Shown here: in pieces, positions 18,490 through 26,607 of the stretch
How positions within the stretch are numbered: the stretch's first letter is position 1
Layout: the number at the start of each line of letters is the position of its first letter
From: Sorangium cellulosum
GTDB taxonomy: Bacteria; Myxococcota_A; Polyangia; Polyangiales; Polyangiaceae
NCBI RefSeq assembly: GCF_002950945.1
Contig: NZ_CP012673.1
Location: 8,942,501-9,006,500 of the forward strand
Direction of reading: 5' to 3'
DNA: 64,000 nucleotides
Translations under genes and position numbers: made by a program
The notes under the pieces: model-generated
Seen by the model: only the letters and a program-made list of their open reading frames with translations
The model's database searches: none
What the model was told of the DNA's origin: nothing

Positions 18490-18936
18490 ATGAACGACGT
18501 TCGCGACATCAGCCACGACGAGGCTCGGGTGGCGGAGCTGGTCCGCTCGGCGCGGCGCGTGGCCGTGCTCGGCATCAAGACCGAGGCGCACGCGGATCAG
18601 CCCGCCTTCTACGTCCCGAGCTACCTGCAGAGCGCGGGCCTTACCGTGATCCCGGTCCCTGTCTATTACCCCGAGGTCAAGGTCATCCTCGGCCAGCAGG
18701 TCTACCGCCGCCTCGCCGATGTCCCGGGCCCCATCGACATCGTCGACGTCTTCCGGCGCGGCCAGGACGTCACCGGGCACCTCGACGACCTGCTCGCCGC
18801 CCGGCCGCGCTCCGTCTGGCTCCAGAGCGGCATCCGGAACGACAAGGTGGCAGAGCGCCTGATCGAGGTCGGCATCACCGTCGTGCAGAGCCGCTGCCTG
18901 ATGGTCGACCACCAGCGCTTCGCCGGGCGGGGCTGA
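18490..18936 (+). CDS. CoA-binding domain protein
   Basis: A 148-residue single-domain protein of the CoA_binding_2 (YccU-like) family, with a Rossmann-type fold. The first strand and turn read V-A-V-L-G-I-K near residue 26. Later conserved parts are P-V-Y-Y-P near 58, D-I-V-D-V-F-R near 81, W-L-Q-S-G-I near 112 and the Cys-bearing R-C-L-M-V-D-H near 138. Length and order match the family, which binds CoA or a nucleotide; the physiological role is unknown. It probably uses a leaderless mRNA (TACACT at 18478). Convergent with the cupin gene. Confidence 0.85.
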   Translation: MNDVRDISHDEARVAELVRSARRVAVLGIKTEAHADQPAFYVPSYLQSAGLTVIPVPVYYPEVKVILGQQVYRRLADVPGPIDIVDVFRRGQDVTGHLDDLLAARPRSVWLQSGIRNDKVAERLIEVGITVVQSRCLMVDHQRFAGRG

Positions 18937-19008
18937 GAAGCGGCGCCGCCATCTCGGTGGGCCCTTGACGTGCCGGCCCAGGATCGGGCGCGTCATCAGC
19001 CCGGGACA

Positions 19009-19077
19009 GACTCAGCCTCTCTGGACTCAGCCTCTCTCTTCTGCCCCTCTGCGCCCTCTGCACCTCTGTGGCTCGAA
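19009..19077. repeat. 15-bp tandem duplication and half copy of a dispersed palindromic element
   Basis: Bases 19009-19023 and 19024-19038 are a tandem repeat of GACTCAGCCTCTCT plus one variable base. Bases 19047-19077 match the right arm of the palindrome at 41257-41324 (27 of 31 positions, including CTCTGTGG and CTCGAA). Only one arm is present. It lies between convergent genes and has no coding role. Confidence 0.7.
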
Positions 19078-19133
19078 GCGCTTCACCGTCACGGAGGCGC
19101 CACCACGAACGGCGACACCTCGCCGCACCGCAG

Positions 19134-19556
19134 CTACAGCGGCCGGTGCTGCGTCCCCTTGCCGTAAGTGATCCCCATGAGATCCCCCGGCTCCCGGAGC
19201 ACCAGCCGGTGCCATGCGCCGCGGGGGACCTTGCACACCGTCCCCGGACGTAGCTCGACGACGCGCTCGCCGCCCTGCTCCTGCAGCACGATGTCGCTCG
19301 CGCCCGACAGCATGTACAGGAACTCGTCGCCTGCCGGGTGCATCTCCCAGTGAGCCGTGTCCGCGGTGATGTGAAACCTCGTCACGAGCCAGCCGTCCAC
19401 GGTCGCGACCCGCCGCACGTCCTCGGAGGTGAGATCGCCGGACGTGAGCTCTTGCCAGAACGTCGGCGTCACCTCGATCGGCGCCCCGCCGCCGCCGTCG
19501 GCGAGGTGGAGGTACGTGCTGCTGAGATCGAACCCGGGCTGTCTCGGAATGGCCAT
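19134..19556 (-). CDS. Cupin domain protein
   Basis: A soluble protein of 140 residues. The central motif F-H-I-T-A-D-T-A-H-W-E-M-H-P-A-G-D-E-F-L fits cupin motif 1. The second motif is P-R-G-A-W-H-R-L near residue 118. His and Glu in motif 1 and His in motif 2 could bind a metal. Start at 19556 has GAGGGA a few bases upstream; longer frames lack this. Cupins include dioxygenases, isomerases and sugar- or effector-binding proteins, so no substrate can be named. Confidence 0.8.
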   Translation of the reverse strand: MAIPRQPGFDLSSTYLHLADGGGGAPIEVTPTFWQELTSGDLTSEDVRRVATVDGWLVTRFHITADTAHWEMHPAGDEFLYMLSGASDIVLQEQGGERVVELRPGTVCKVPRGAWHRLVLREPGDLMGITYGKGTQHRPL

Positions 19557-19899
19557 CTCGTCCCTCGCGGAGCGCTGAGCTCGCTCATGCGAGCAGGGAC
19601 TCCCCCGCCTGTCAATCCGCACCTCCCTCCTCGCGCCTCCCTCCTCTCTCCCCTGCTCCTCCTGCCTCCGGAGGTGCCCTTTCCGCTGCGACAGGGCCGC
19701 TCCTACCTGCTGCCTCCCGGCCCAGCCTGGATGCATCGAGCTGTCGAGCCCGCCACCTCAGCGCCAGCCCGCCCTGCACTGAACAAACGCTCCCACCCCG
19801 CCCAGGACGCGCTACACTCCTCCTCGTCCCCGGGTCACGCCGGTACCCGCCCGGCGGCACCACCCCGCGCTCCGCCCCTCGCCCCTCCGCCTGGACCCC
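19557..19899. other. Divergent intergenic region
   Basis: This 343-base gap lies between the leftward cupin and the rightward radical SAM gene. TACACT at about 19812 with GAACAAAC upstream could form a promoter for the radical SAM gene, leaving an 80-base leader. Nothing coding was recognised. Confidence 0.4.
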
Positions 19900-21003
19900 A
19901 TGCCGCGCCCCGTCAACAACCCTCCGAACCCGTGGTCGTCGACGCAGGTGGAGTACCTCGAAGAGGCGCCCCCGGCGACGCTGCAGATCTTCGAGGAGCA
20001 GGCCCGCTCCATCATCACCTCGAACGACAGCCCCGACTTGCCGTTCCGGTACAGCGTCAACCCGTACCGCGGGTGCATCCATGCGTGCGCCTACTGCTAC
20101 GCCCGCCCCTCGCACCAGTACCTCGGGTGGGGCGCCGGGACCGACTTCGACCGCAAGATCGTGGTCAAGACGAACGCGCCCGAGCTCCTCGAGAAGGAGC
20201 TCGACCGCCGCGGCTGGCAGGGCGACACGATCGTGTTCTCCGGCAACGTCGACTGCTACCAGCCCGTCGAGGCGAGCTACACGCTCACCCGCCGCTGCCT
20301 CGAGGTGTGCCTCGCGTTCCGGAACCCCGTCGGGCTCATCACGAAGGGCGCGCTCGTGCGCCGCGACGCCGCGCTGCTCGGCGAGCTCGCGCGGCGCGCG
20401 CGCGCCCGCGTCCACTTCAGCATCCCGTTCGCCGACGACGTGGTGGCCCGCAAGATGGAGCCGTACGCGAGCCGCTCGTCGCTGCGCTTCGAGGCGATGC
20501 GCGCGCTCTCGGACGCCGGCGTGCCCACCGGGATCTCCCTGTCGCCCATGATCCCCGGCCTGAACGACAGCGACATCCCGGAGCTGCTCGAGCGCGCCCG
20601 CGACGCGGGCGCGGACAGCGCCTTCATGATGCCGCTGCGCCTGCCGCGCGAGGTGCTCCCGGTCTTCGACGAGCGCCTCGAGCAGGCCTTCCCGGACCGC
20701 GCGGGCAAGGTCCGCCGCGCCATCCAGGAGATGCGCGGCGGCAAGATGAACGAGGCCGCCTTCGGGGCGCGCTTCCAGGGCGCGGGCCCGCGCTGGGCGG
20801 CGATCCAGCGCCTCTTCGACGTGCACTGCCAGCGCCTCGGCCTGAACGCCGCGCGCGCGGGCGAGGCGCCGCGCGAGCGCGACGATGAGCGCAGCGAGGC
20901 GAGCGAGGACGGAAGCACCACCGGAGACGCCGGAAGCGCCGATGGAGAAGCGCGCTCGACCTTCCGGCGCCCGAGCCGCCAGGGAACGCTGTTCGATCTC
21001 TGA
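19900..21003 (+). CDS. PA0069-type radical SAM protein
   Basis: This 367-residue protein has the radical SAM cluster motif C-x3-C-x2-C (C-I-H-A-C-A-Y-C-Y-A-R-P) near residue 60. The N-terminal N-P-Y-R-G and the following W-G-A-G-T-D-F-D-R-K-I-V-V-K match the PA0069 family, related to spore photoproduct lyase. Later conserved parts are S-G-N-V-D-C-Y-Q-P-V-E near 116, I-T-K near 147 and P-M-I-P-G-L-N-D near 213. It should bind a [4Fe-4S] cluster and cleave S-adenosylmethionine; the substrate is unknown. The C-terminal 40 residues are acidic and low complexity before a conserved-looking Q-G-T-L-F-D-L ending. Confidence 0.9.
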   Translation: MPRPVNNPPNPWSSTQVEYLEEAPPATLQIFEEQARSIITSNDSPDLPFRYSVNPYRGCIHACAYCYARPSHQYLGWGAGTDFDRKIVVKTNAPELLEKELDRRGWQGDTIVFSGNVDCYQPVEASYTLTRRCLEVCLAFRNPVGLITKGALVRRDAALLGELARRARARVHFSIPFADDVVARKMEPYASRSSLRFEAMRALSDAGVPTGISLSPMIPGLNDSDIPELLERARDAGADSAFMMPLRLPREVLPVFDERLEQAFPDRAGKVRRAIQEMRGGKMNEAAFGARFQGAGPRWAAIQRLFDVHCQRLGLNAARAGEAPRERDDERSEASEDGSTTGDAGSADGEARSTFRRPSRQGTLFDL

Positions 21004-21130
21004 TGGGCCTTGCGACCCACGCGGGGGATGCGGTACCAGTGAAACCGCAGTGCGTTTCCCGGGGGTCGCACGGCGCGGCCCTGCTCTTGCCGAGCATGTG
21101 GTGAATCCGCCCGCCCGCTGACGAGACCTC

Positions 21131-21910
21131 ATGACCTCTCCCGCCCAGGATCGCGCCACGCAGCGCCCGACTGCCCGCCGCAAGCTGCTCCTGAACCCGC
21201 GGTTCCAGCTCAAGTACACGGGGCTCCTGGTGTCGGTGGTGCTCGCGGTCATGCTGGTGTTCGGACTCGTCATCTGGCAGACGGCGGGCGTCGCGACCGA
21301 GCAGGCGCAGCGGGCGGCCCACGAGGCGGAGCGCGCGCTCGACGAGGCCGAGAAGAGCGCGCGCATCCTGAAGATGAGCGCCACCGATCTCGGCGGCGAG
21401 GGGTCCGATCTCGCGAACACCCTCGACGAGGAGCTCGCGCAGACCAAGCGCGAGCACGAGCGCAAGCTGGCCGACGTCGCGGCGGGCCGCGCCGAGGTCG
21501 AGGCGCACCAGCGGCGCCTGCTCTACATCCTGCTCGGCGGCGGCGCGATCGTCCTCGTCACCCTCGGCGTGCTCGGGCTCTTCATCACCCAGCGCATCGT
21601 GGGGCCGGTGCACCAGATGAAGCGGCTCTGCCGCCAGGTCGGGACGACGCGGCTCTCCATCGGAGAGGGGCTGCGCAAAGGGGATGAGCTCGGTGACCTG
21701 TTCGACACGTTCGTGCAGATGACGTACTCGCTCAAGGCGCTCCAGACAGGCAGGCTCGCGACGCTCGACGCGGCCATCGAGAAGGCCGAGGCCTCGTCCG
21801 CGTCCGCGGAGGTCCTCGCCGGGCTGCGCGCGCTGCGGGCGCAGCTCTGCCTCGGCCTCCCCGAGGCCGATACGGTGCGGCGCCGCGCGCCGCGAGAGGG
21901 GAAGTCATGA
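21131..21910 (+). CDS. Two-helix membrane protein with HAMP-like domain
   Basis: A 259-residue protein. A first transmembrane helix (about residues 30-52) is followed by a periplasmic helical segment rich in Glu/Ala/Arg. A second helix (about 135-157) runs straight into a HAMP-like segment beginning R-I-V-G-P-V-H-Q-M. The layout is that of chemoreceptor or sensor-kinase input parts, but there is no kinase, cyclase or methyl-accepting output domain. It could be a stand-alone transducer. The next gene follows after 31 bases on the same strand and may be cotranscribed. Confidence 0.8.
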   Translation: MTSPAQDRATQRPTARRKLLLNPRFQLKYTGLLVSVVLAVMLVFGLVIWQTAGVATEQAQRAAHEAERALDEAEKSARILKMSATDLGGEGSDLANTLDEELAQTKREHERKLADVAAGRAEVEAHQRRLLYILLGGGAIVLVTLGVLGLFITQRIVGPVHQMKRLCRQVGTTRLSIGEGLRKGDELGDLFDTFVQMTYSLKALQTGRLATLDAAIEKAEASSASAEVLAGLRALRAQLCLGLPEADTVRRRAPREGKS

Positions 21911-21941
21911 GGCGAATCGCCGGCGTGGAGGCGGAGGCGCG

Positions 21942-22400
21942 ATGAAGCCCCCGGTGCTGGTCCAGCAGGCCGCCGGCCTGCTCCGGGCCCGTTTTGACCT
22001 GAACGAGTACAACCCGACCCCGATCGTCGACCTCGGCGCGCTCGTGGCGAACGCCGACGGCAACGTGGACGCGGAGGAGGTCGACGCCCTGCGGCAGCTC
22101 ATCGAGCCGATGCTCGGCACCGAGCTCAACGCCGAGCTCGTCCGGTATCTCATCGAGGCGAGCCTGAAGGTGATCGCCGCGGCGGGCGTCGAGCCCCGGG
22201 TGCGCCTGCTCGCGGAGATCCTCATGGATTGCGACGCGGTGGAAGAAGGGGTCATCGTCGCGCTGGCCGTGGCCCACGCGAGCGAGGGCCTGTCCGCCGC
22301 GGAGCGCGCGATCATCGAGTCGCTCGCCCGGGCCGCGGAGCTCCCCGCGAGCCGGCTCGAGCGCCTGAACGAAGAGGTCCGGGCCGCGTTCGCCGCCTGA
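21942..22400 (+). CDS. TerB-like protein
   Basis: A soluble helical protein of 152 residues. The pattern A-N-A-D-G-N-V-D-A-E-E-V near residue 38, and a second half with A-V-A-H-A-S-E-G-L-S-A-A-E-R near 109, recall the TerB/DjlA-N fold, with acidic loops that may bind metal. TerB-like proteins occur in envelope and stress systems; tellurite resistance is only the family's historical name. GGAGG precedes the ATG. It lies next to the HAMP protein. Its 3' end is copied into the repeats that follow. Confidence 0.7.
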   Translation: MKPPVLVQQAAGLLRARFDLNEYNPTPIVDLGALVANADGNVDAEEVDALRQLIEPMLGTELNAELVRYLIEASLKVIAAAGVEPRVRLLAEILMDCDAVEEGVIVALAVAHASEGLSAAERAIIESLARAAELPASRLERLNEEVRAAFAA

Positions 22401-22530
22401 GCGGCGGCCGCCCGGGCGGCGCTCGCCGCCTGAGCGCCGCCGTCGCAGGACGACGCTCACCGCCTGAGCGCCGCCGTCGCAGGGCGGCGCTCGCCGCCTG
22501 AGTGCCGCCGTCGCAGGGCGGCGCCCGCTG
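22401..22530. repeat. 34-bp tandem repeats with hairpins between convergent genes
   Basis: Three and a half degenerate units are present (22401-22435, 22436-22469, 22470-22503, 22504-22530). Most contain GCCGCC-GTCGCAG-GGCGGC, a six-base stem with a seven-base loop, and then CGCCTGAG, which matches the 3' end and stop codon of the TerB-like gene. The block sits between that gene and the oppositely oriented NFACT gene, so it may terminate both transcripts. It probably grew by duplication of the gene's 3' end. Confidence 0.8.
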
Positions 22531-22545
22531 TCCCCCCGGCGGCTG

Positions 22546-24144
22546 TCAGCCCTCTTCCTTGGTCGCGAGCAGCCGCGCCAGGCGATCTCCCTCGATGCGG
22601 ACGGCGATCACCTTCTCCCGGTCGAAGGTCACCGCCCCCGGCGCCGCGCCGCGCGGCTTGCGCACGTAGCGGCGCTGGACGTAGCTCACCTCGCACACCC
22701 CCTCGCCGCGGGCGTCGCTGAAGTGCGCCGCCAGGGTCGCCGCGTCCACGAGCACGTCGGCGGGGCAGCTCGCGCCCTTGAGGAGCGGCACCACGACGTG
22801 CGCTCCCACGACATTTTTCGCGTGCAGCCACAGGTCGTGCGGCCGCGCGTGTCGGGTCGTGAGCGCGTCGTTGTCCTCGGCGCCCCGGCCGACGAGGATC
22901 GCGGCGCCGGAAGCGCTCCGGTACACGTGGAAGGGCCGCCGCGGCGCGTCCCGGCCCGCCCGGCGGCCCTGGGTCCTGGCCGGGCCGGGCTCCCCCGGCG
23001 CCGCGAGGTCGCCGAGCGCCGCGCGCGCCACGCCGAGCGAGCTCGCGCGCTTCGCGAGCGGCTCCAGCGCCTCCGGCCGCGGCTCTGCGGCGGCGACGTC
23101 CGCCTCGAGCGCGGCGATCGCCTGGAGGGCGCGCTCGGTCTCGGCGAGGCGGGAGCGCATGACGGACTCGCCGCGCTGGTAGCGCCGCGCCTTGGCGAAG
23201 AAGGCCTCGGCCTGCGCCTTCGCGGGGCGCGCCGGGTCCAGCGCGACCTCGAGCTTGCCGCCGGTCTCCCAGTCGTCGAGGAGCGCCTTCGCGGCGCCGC
23301 GCGGCACCCGCGCGCCCTGCGCCAGCAGCAGCTGCCCGGTCTTCTGCAGGCGCGCGACGCTCCCCAGCCGGCCGAGATCGCCGCGCACCGCCTCGGCCCT
23401 GCGCTCGAGCGCCGCGCGCCGCGCCCTGACCGCGCGCGCGAGCGCTGCCTTCTCCTGCCCGGCGGCGGCGTCGTCGCTCGCCTCGACCAGCGCCGCGCCG
23501 GCGGCCAGCGGGTCCGCCGCGTAGACGACCTCCGCGGGCGGCGCGCCGCCCTGCGGCGGCCAGCGGAGGACGAGGTTGCCCGCGGCGTCGAGCAGCCGCG
23601 CCTCGCCGCGACGCCCCGGCGCAAGCTCCAGCCGGGCAGCCGCCGCGTGTCCCTGCCCCGCCGGCGCCCGCTCCGCCTGCGCCGGCGCCCGATCCTCCCG
23701 CCCCGGCGCCCGATCCTCCCGCCCCGGCGCCCGATCCTCCCCTTCCGTCGCACGCCCCTCCCCCGCGTCGACCGCGCCTGCTCCCTCGCTCCCCCCCTCG
23801 TCCTCACCTGCGTCCCGGGGCAGGTCGCCGGCGACCACCACGATGCCGTCGCTCCGCACCTCGATCGCCAGCACGCGGCGGCCCACGAGGTGCGCCCGCA
23901 TCGCGGCCACGAGCGGGTGCGACGCGCCGGCGCGGAGCCGGGGCAGCCGCGGCAGCACCCCGGCGCCCGCGACGCGCGGCCCGATGCCGGCGCCGAGCAC
24001 GCGGCGCCCCCCGGCGTACACCGCGAGCGCGACGAGCCCGGTCGTGGGGTTCGCGTGCGCCGCGTCGATCCGCGCCCCCACCCAGCCCGCGACCTCGTCG
24101 GCGAGCGCCCCCCCCGCCGCCGCGCTGCCTTGCCGATCCTCCAT
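22546..24144 (-). CDS. NFACT-family RNA-binding protein (divergent RqcH/FbpA homologue)
   Basis: A protein of 532 residues. The N-terminal 110 residues are a weakly conserved NFACT-N. A central coiled-coil part contains L-L-L-A-Q-G and L-D-P-A-R-P. The C-terminal NFACT-R domain is well conserved (I-L-V-G-R-G, N-D-A-L-T, D-L-W-L-H-A-K-N, G-A-H-V-V-V). Family members act in ribosome-associated quality control or adhesion. The N-terminal site that reads Asp-Arg in RqcH appears here as S-D-G, so C-terminal tailing activity is doubtful. A low-complexity insert with tandem A-P-G-R-E-D-R repeats splits the N-terminal half. It lies 23 bases behind the lipoprotein gene, probably one operon. Confidence 0.85.
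   Translation of the reverse strand: MEDRQGSAAAGGALADEVAGWVGARIDAAHANPTTGLVALAVYAGGRRVLGAGIGPRVAGAGVLPRLPRLRAGASHPLVAAMRAHLVGRRVLAIEVRSDGIVVVAGDLPRDAGEDEGGSEGAGAVDAGEGRATEGEDRAPGREDRAPGREDRAPAQAERAPAGQGHAAAARLELAPGRRGEARLLDAAGNLVLRWPPQGGAPPAEVVYAADPLAAGAALVEASDDAAAGQEKAALARAVRARRAALERRAEAVRGDLGRLGSVARLQKTGQLLLAQGARVPRGAAKALLDDWETGGKLEVALDPARPAKAQAEAFFAKARRYQRGESVMRSRLAETERALQAIAALEADVAAAEPRPEALEPLAKRASSLGVARAALGDLAAPGEPGPARTQGRRAGRDAPRRPFHVYRSASGAAILVGRGAEDNDALTTRHARPHDLWLHAKNVVGAHVVVPLLKGASCPADVLVDAATLAAHFSDARGEGVCEVSYVQRRYVRKPRGAAPGAVTFDREKVIAVRIEGDRLARLLATKEEG
23682..23745 (-). repeat. 21-bp tandem repeat inside the NFACT gene
   Basis: Three in-frame copies of a 21-base unit (containing GGCGCCCGATCCTCCCG on the plus strand) encode repeated A-P-G-R-E-D-R in the linker. 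The segment is charged and probably disordered, and its length may vary between strains. Confidence 0.85.
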
Positions 24145-24167
24145 GGCGCGGGGGCTCCCCTGTCCCC

Positions 24168-24665
24168 TCAGCGGCGCCCGTCGCCGCCGCTGCCGGAGCA
24201 CTCGCCCGACCGGCAACGGAACCCGGGCCCACACTCCGCGTACGGCTGCAGGAGCTCCTCGCACGCGGGCTGGCGGACTGCCTCGCACTGTCCCGCGTTC
24301 ACTTCCGTCGTCGCGCAGTTCAGGTACGGCACGAGCAGGTAGTTGCACTCCGGCGCCTGGACCAACAGCCACTCACAGAGATCGCGGCACGCGCCGCCGC
24401 CATCCCCGCACGTCTCCTCGAAGATCCCGCAGTAGAGCTCGCACAGCACGCCGGGGTCGCCCCCGCCCTCCCCGCTCGAGACGGACGTCTGCACGTTCGT
24501 GCCGCCGATCCCGCTCGCGCTGGTGCTGGTCGCGCCGGGGGTGCCCGCACCGGCGCCATCCGCGCTGCTCGAGAACCCGTCGACGACGACGTTGCCGCCG
24601 CAGGCGCTCGCCCAGGCGAGCGCGGCCAGCGAAGGTAGGCACATCCTAAGCAGCGTCCTGTTCAT
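24168..24665 (-). CDS. Cys-rich hypothetical lipoprotein
   Basis: This protein is 165 residues long. The signal peptide ends at S-A-C-G-G (Cys about 22). A Ser/Thr/Gly-rich linker follows, then about 100 residues with more than a dozen cysteines (L-C-E-L-Y-C, C-G-D-G-G, C-R-D-L-C-E-W), probably all in disulphides outside the cytoplasm. No domain name is recognised, but this linker-plus-Cys layout is common in myxobacterial lipoproteins. Its ATG is preceded six bases away by TAGTCT and no Shine-Dalgarno. The NFACT gene follows after 23 bases. Confidence 0.8.
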   Translation of the reverse strand: MNRTLLRMCLPSLAALAWASACGGNVVVDGFSSSADGAGAGTPGATSTSASGIGGTNVQTSVSSGEGGGDPGVLCELYCGIFEETCGDGGGACRDLCEWLLVQAPECNYLLVPYLNCATTEVNAGQCEAVRQPACEELLQPYAECGPGFRCRSGECSGSGGDGRR

Positions 24666-24671
24666 GGCGCG

Positions 24672-24677
24672 AGACTA
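24672..24677 (-). promoter_or_regulatory. TAGTCT -10 element, predicted leaderless start
   Basis: Read on the minus strand, TAGTCT is followed by CGCGCC and then the ATG at 24665. No purine-rich ribosome binding site is present. This predicts transcription starting at or near the start codon of the lipoprotein-NFACT operon. Confidence 0.5.
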
Positions 24678-24769
24678 CCCCAGGTGCGCGCGGGAGCGCG
24701 AGCGCGCGGGGCGGCGCAAAGCTGCGCGTGCGGCGCGCGCGGCGTTGGGATAGAGAGCCGCGACATCGC

Positions 24770-25525
24770 GTGCTCTTCGACGTCCTGCTCGCCCAGCTGC
24801 TCGCCCAGGCCGGCGCGCTCCCCGCCCCGCTGCCCGCCCCGAAGCCCGCGTCGGCCTGCCCGCCCGACATGGTGCTCGTCGAGGGCACACACCACGAGAA
24901 CGTCCAGCGGATCTGCACGAGTTACCGGGGCGGCCACTGTTACCGCTTCTTCCCCGGCCTGTTCGCCGTCGAGCCGCGCGCGACGCCGGTGCGCGCCTGC
25001 ATGGACCGCCACGAGTGGCCGAACCGCGCCGGCGCGCTGCCGGTCGTGATGCTCCGCTTCGTCGAGGCCGAGAAGGAGTGCGCGGCCGCCGGCAAGCGCC
25101 TCTGCACCGAGTTCGAGTGGGAGCTCGCGTGCGAGGGGCCGTCCGCGCTCCCGTTCCCGTACGGCTACGCCCAGGACGCGGCCGCGTGCAACGTGGGCAA
25201 GCCGTACCGCGGCATCAGCGAGCGTCGGCTCGCGTCGGACGACCCGGCGGTGCGGGCCGCCGAGACGCAGCGGCTCTGGCAGGGGGAGCCGTCGGGGTCG
25301 TATCCCGCGTGTGTGAGCCCGTACGGGGTGATGGATCTCGTCGGCAACGTGGAAGAGTGGGTGGCCACGTCGCGCCCCGAGTGGCCGCACCGGTCGTCGC
25401 TGAAGGGCGGGTACTGGTCCAAGCCATGGGCCGGGTGCCGCGGGACGAACGAGTCGCACGGGCCGATGTTCCGGTTCTACGAGATCGGGTTTCGCTGCTG
25501 CAAGGACGCGGGGCCGCCGACCTGA
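24770..25525 (+). CDS. FGE/SUMF1-fold protein
   Basis: About 251 residues from the GTG at 24770; the frame also allows a GTG at 24728. Conserved blocks of the FGE-sulfatase fold appear in order: C-M-D-R-H-E-W-P-N; A-A-G-K-R-L-C-T-E-F-E-W-E; Y-G-Y; G-V-M-D-L-V-G-N-V-E-E-W-V; K-G-G-Y-W; G-F-R-C-C. The fold forms formylglycine on sulfatases or serves other roles. The paired cysteines of the copper site of true FGE are not at their usual place before the last block, so activity is uncertain. The N-terminus is hydrophobic then Pro/Ala-rich and may be a weak signal peptide. No sulfatase gene is nearby. Confidence 0.75.
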   Translation: MLFDVLLAQLLAQAGALPAPLPAPKPASACPPDMVLVEGTHHENVQRICTSYRGGHCYRFFPGLFAVEPRATPVRACMDRHEWPNRAGALPVVMLRFVEAEKECAAAGKRLCTEFEWELACEGPSALPFPYGYAQDAAACNVGKPYRGISERRLASDDPAVRAAETQRLWQGEPSGSYPACVSPYGVMDLVGNVEEWVATSRPEWPHRSSLKGGYWSKPWAGCRGTNESHGPMFRFYEIGFRCCKDAGPPT

Positions 25526-25638
25526 GCAAAGGGTGGCGTGTCCATTTCGGCGGCAACGAAGGCGCGCAGGAGAGACGCTCTTCGACCCCGGCCGATAGTC
25601 GCTGAGATATCGGTCATCAGCAAACGGAGAGCAAGACC

Positions 25639-26091
25639 ATGTGGAAGCGCCTCGCACCGGAAGGTTTCATCGCCCCCACGACCCTCGAAACGAGCAGGCT
25701 CCGCCTGCGTCCGCTCACGGTCCACGACGTGGTCCGCGACTACGACGCGGTGATGACGAGCGTCGAGCACCTGGCCGGGGCCGGGATGTTCGGCGACTGG
25801 CCCCGCGGCTTGACCCTGGAGCAGAACCTCATCGATCTAGGCTGGCACCAGAAGAACCACACGATCGGCGCGGCGTTCACCTACACGGTGCTGTCGCTCG
25901 ACGAGCGCACGTGCCTCGGCTGCGTCTACATCGAGCCGACCGACGTCCCGGGCTGCGAGGCGGAGGTCCTGCTCTGGGTGCGCCAGAGCGAGCTCGCCTC
26001 GGGGCTGGACGAGCATCTCTATGTGGCCGTCCGCGCCTGGTTATCGAGCGAATGGCCGTTTCAGCGGGTGTGTTACCCCGGCCGGGAGTGA
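25639..26091 (+). CDS. GNAT-like N-acetyltransferase family protein
   Basis: The product has 150 residues. It opens like GNAT proteins (L-E-T-S-R-L-R-L-R-P-L near residue 16) and contains strands around T-C-L-G-C-V-Y-I-E-P and E-A-E-V-L-L-W-V. A C-terminal helix ends at W-P-F-Q-R-V-C-Y-P-G-R-E. The usual acetyl-CoA pyrophosphate loop (R/Q-x-x-G-x-G/A) is replaced by S-G-L-D-E-H, so catalysis is not assured. GGAGAG precedes the ATG. Its last 175 bases are duplicated at 26988-27162, beyond the toxin-antitoxin pair. Confidence 0.75.
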   Translation: MWKRLAPEGFIAPTTLETSRLRLRPLTVHDVVRDYDAVMTSVEHLAGAGMFGDWPRGLTLEQNLIDLGWHQKNHTIGAAFTYTVLSLDERTCLGCVYIEPTDVPGCEAEVLLWVRQSELASGLDEHLYVAVRAWLSSEWPFQRVCYPGRE

Positions 26092-26311
26092 CGCGCACCG
26101 CCGGAGGCGCGCCCTCCTGCCGTCCTGGCCCCGGAGGCCGCCGGGGTGAGCAGGGGAGGAGCAAGCGCTCCGAAAAGCGAGCGACCGACACCGTCGACGA
26201 CGCAGGTGGTCGACGGCACCGAGCCCCTCCACGGTCGCGAGCGGGGCGTCCCGACCTGCGGCTGCGAGCCTGCTCCTGGAGTCCGGCACCGCGGCGCGGC
26301 GGAGCCTTTGG

Positions 26312-26607
26312 TCAGGAGATTCGACTCTTCCAGTATCCAGGCTCGCGACGAGCATGCATCACGGCGATGATGACGACATGCTCGCTCGAGAGGAGATAGA
26401 TCAGAGCGTAGGGGAATTGCGGAGATTCCACCTCCGCACGTCCCCCTCGATGCGCGCCGCAGCGTCCGGGTTCCGCCGCACGAAACCAACCGCCGCCTCG
26501 AACGCATCGACGAACCGCGATGCCACCTCGGGCGATAGGCCGAGGTAGTGTTCGACCGCCTCTTCGAACTCCTGAAGAGCACGCGGGTGAAACCGAAACC
26601 GCCTCAC
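26312..26607 (-). pseudogene. ParE/RelE-family toxin, frameshifted
   Basis: A GTG at 26607 overlaps the antitoxin stop (GTGA). The first 65 residues are a clear ParE-type toxin (R-F-H-P-R-A, E-F-E-E-A-V-E-H-Y, S-P-E-V-A-S-R-F). The frame then hits TGA at 26401-26403. One extra base at 26411-26418 (AATTTCCCC in place of AATTCCCC on the coding strand) would restore N-F-P-Y-A-L-I-Y, then V-V-I-I-A-V-M-H and R-R-E-P-G-Y-W-K-S-R-I, ending at TGA 26312. So the toxin is inactivated, carries a sequencing error, or needs a -1 frameshift. Confidence 0.85.

Noticed and set aside
25540..25570. Short similarity to the antitoxin start region (26828-26858)
   Set aside because: Only about 20 of 26 bases match, which is not enough in such GC-rich sequence to claim a remnant.
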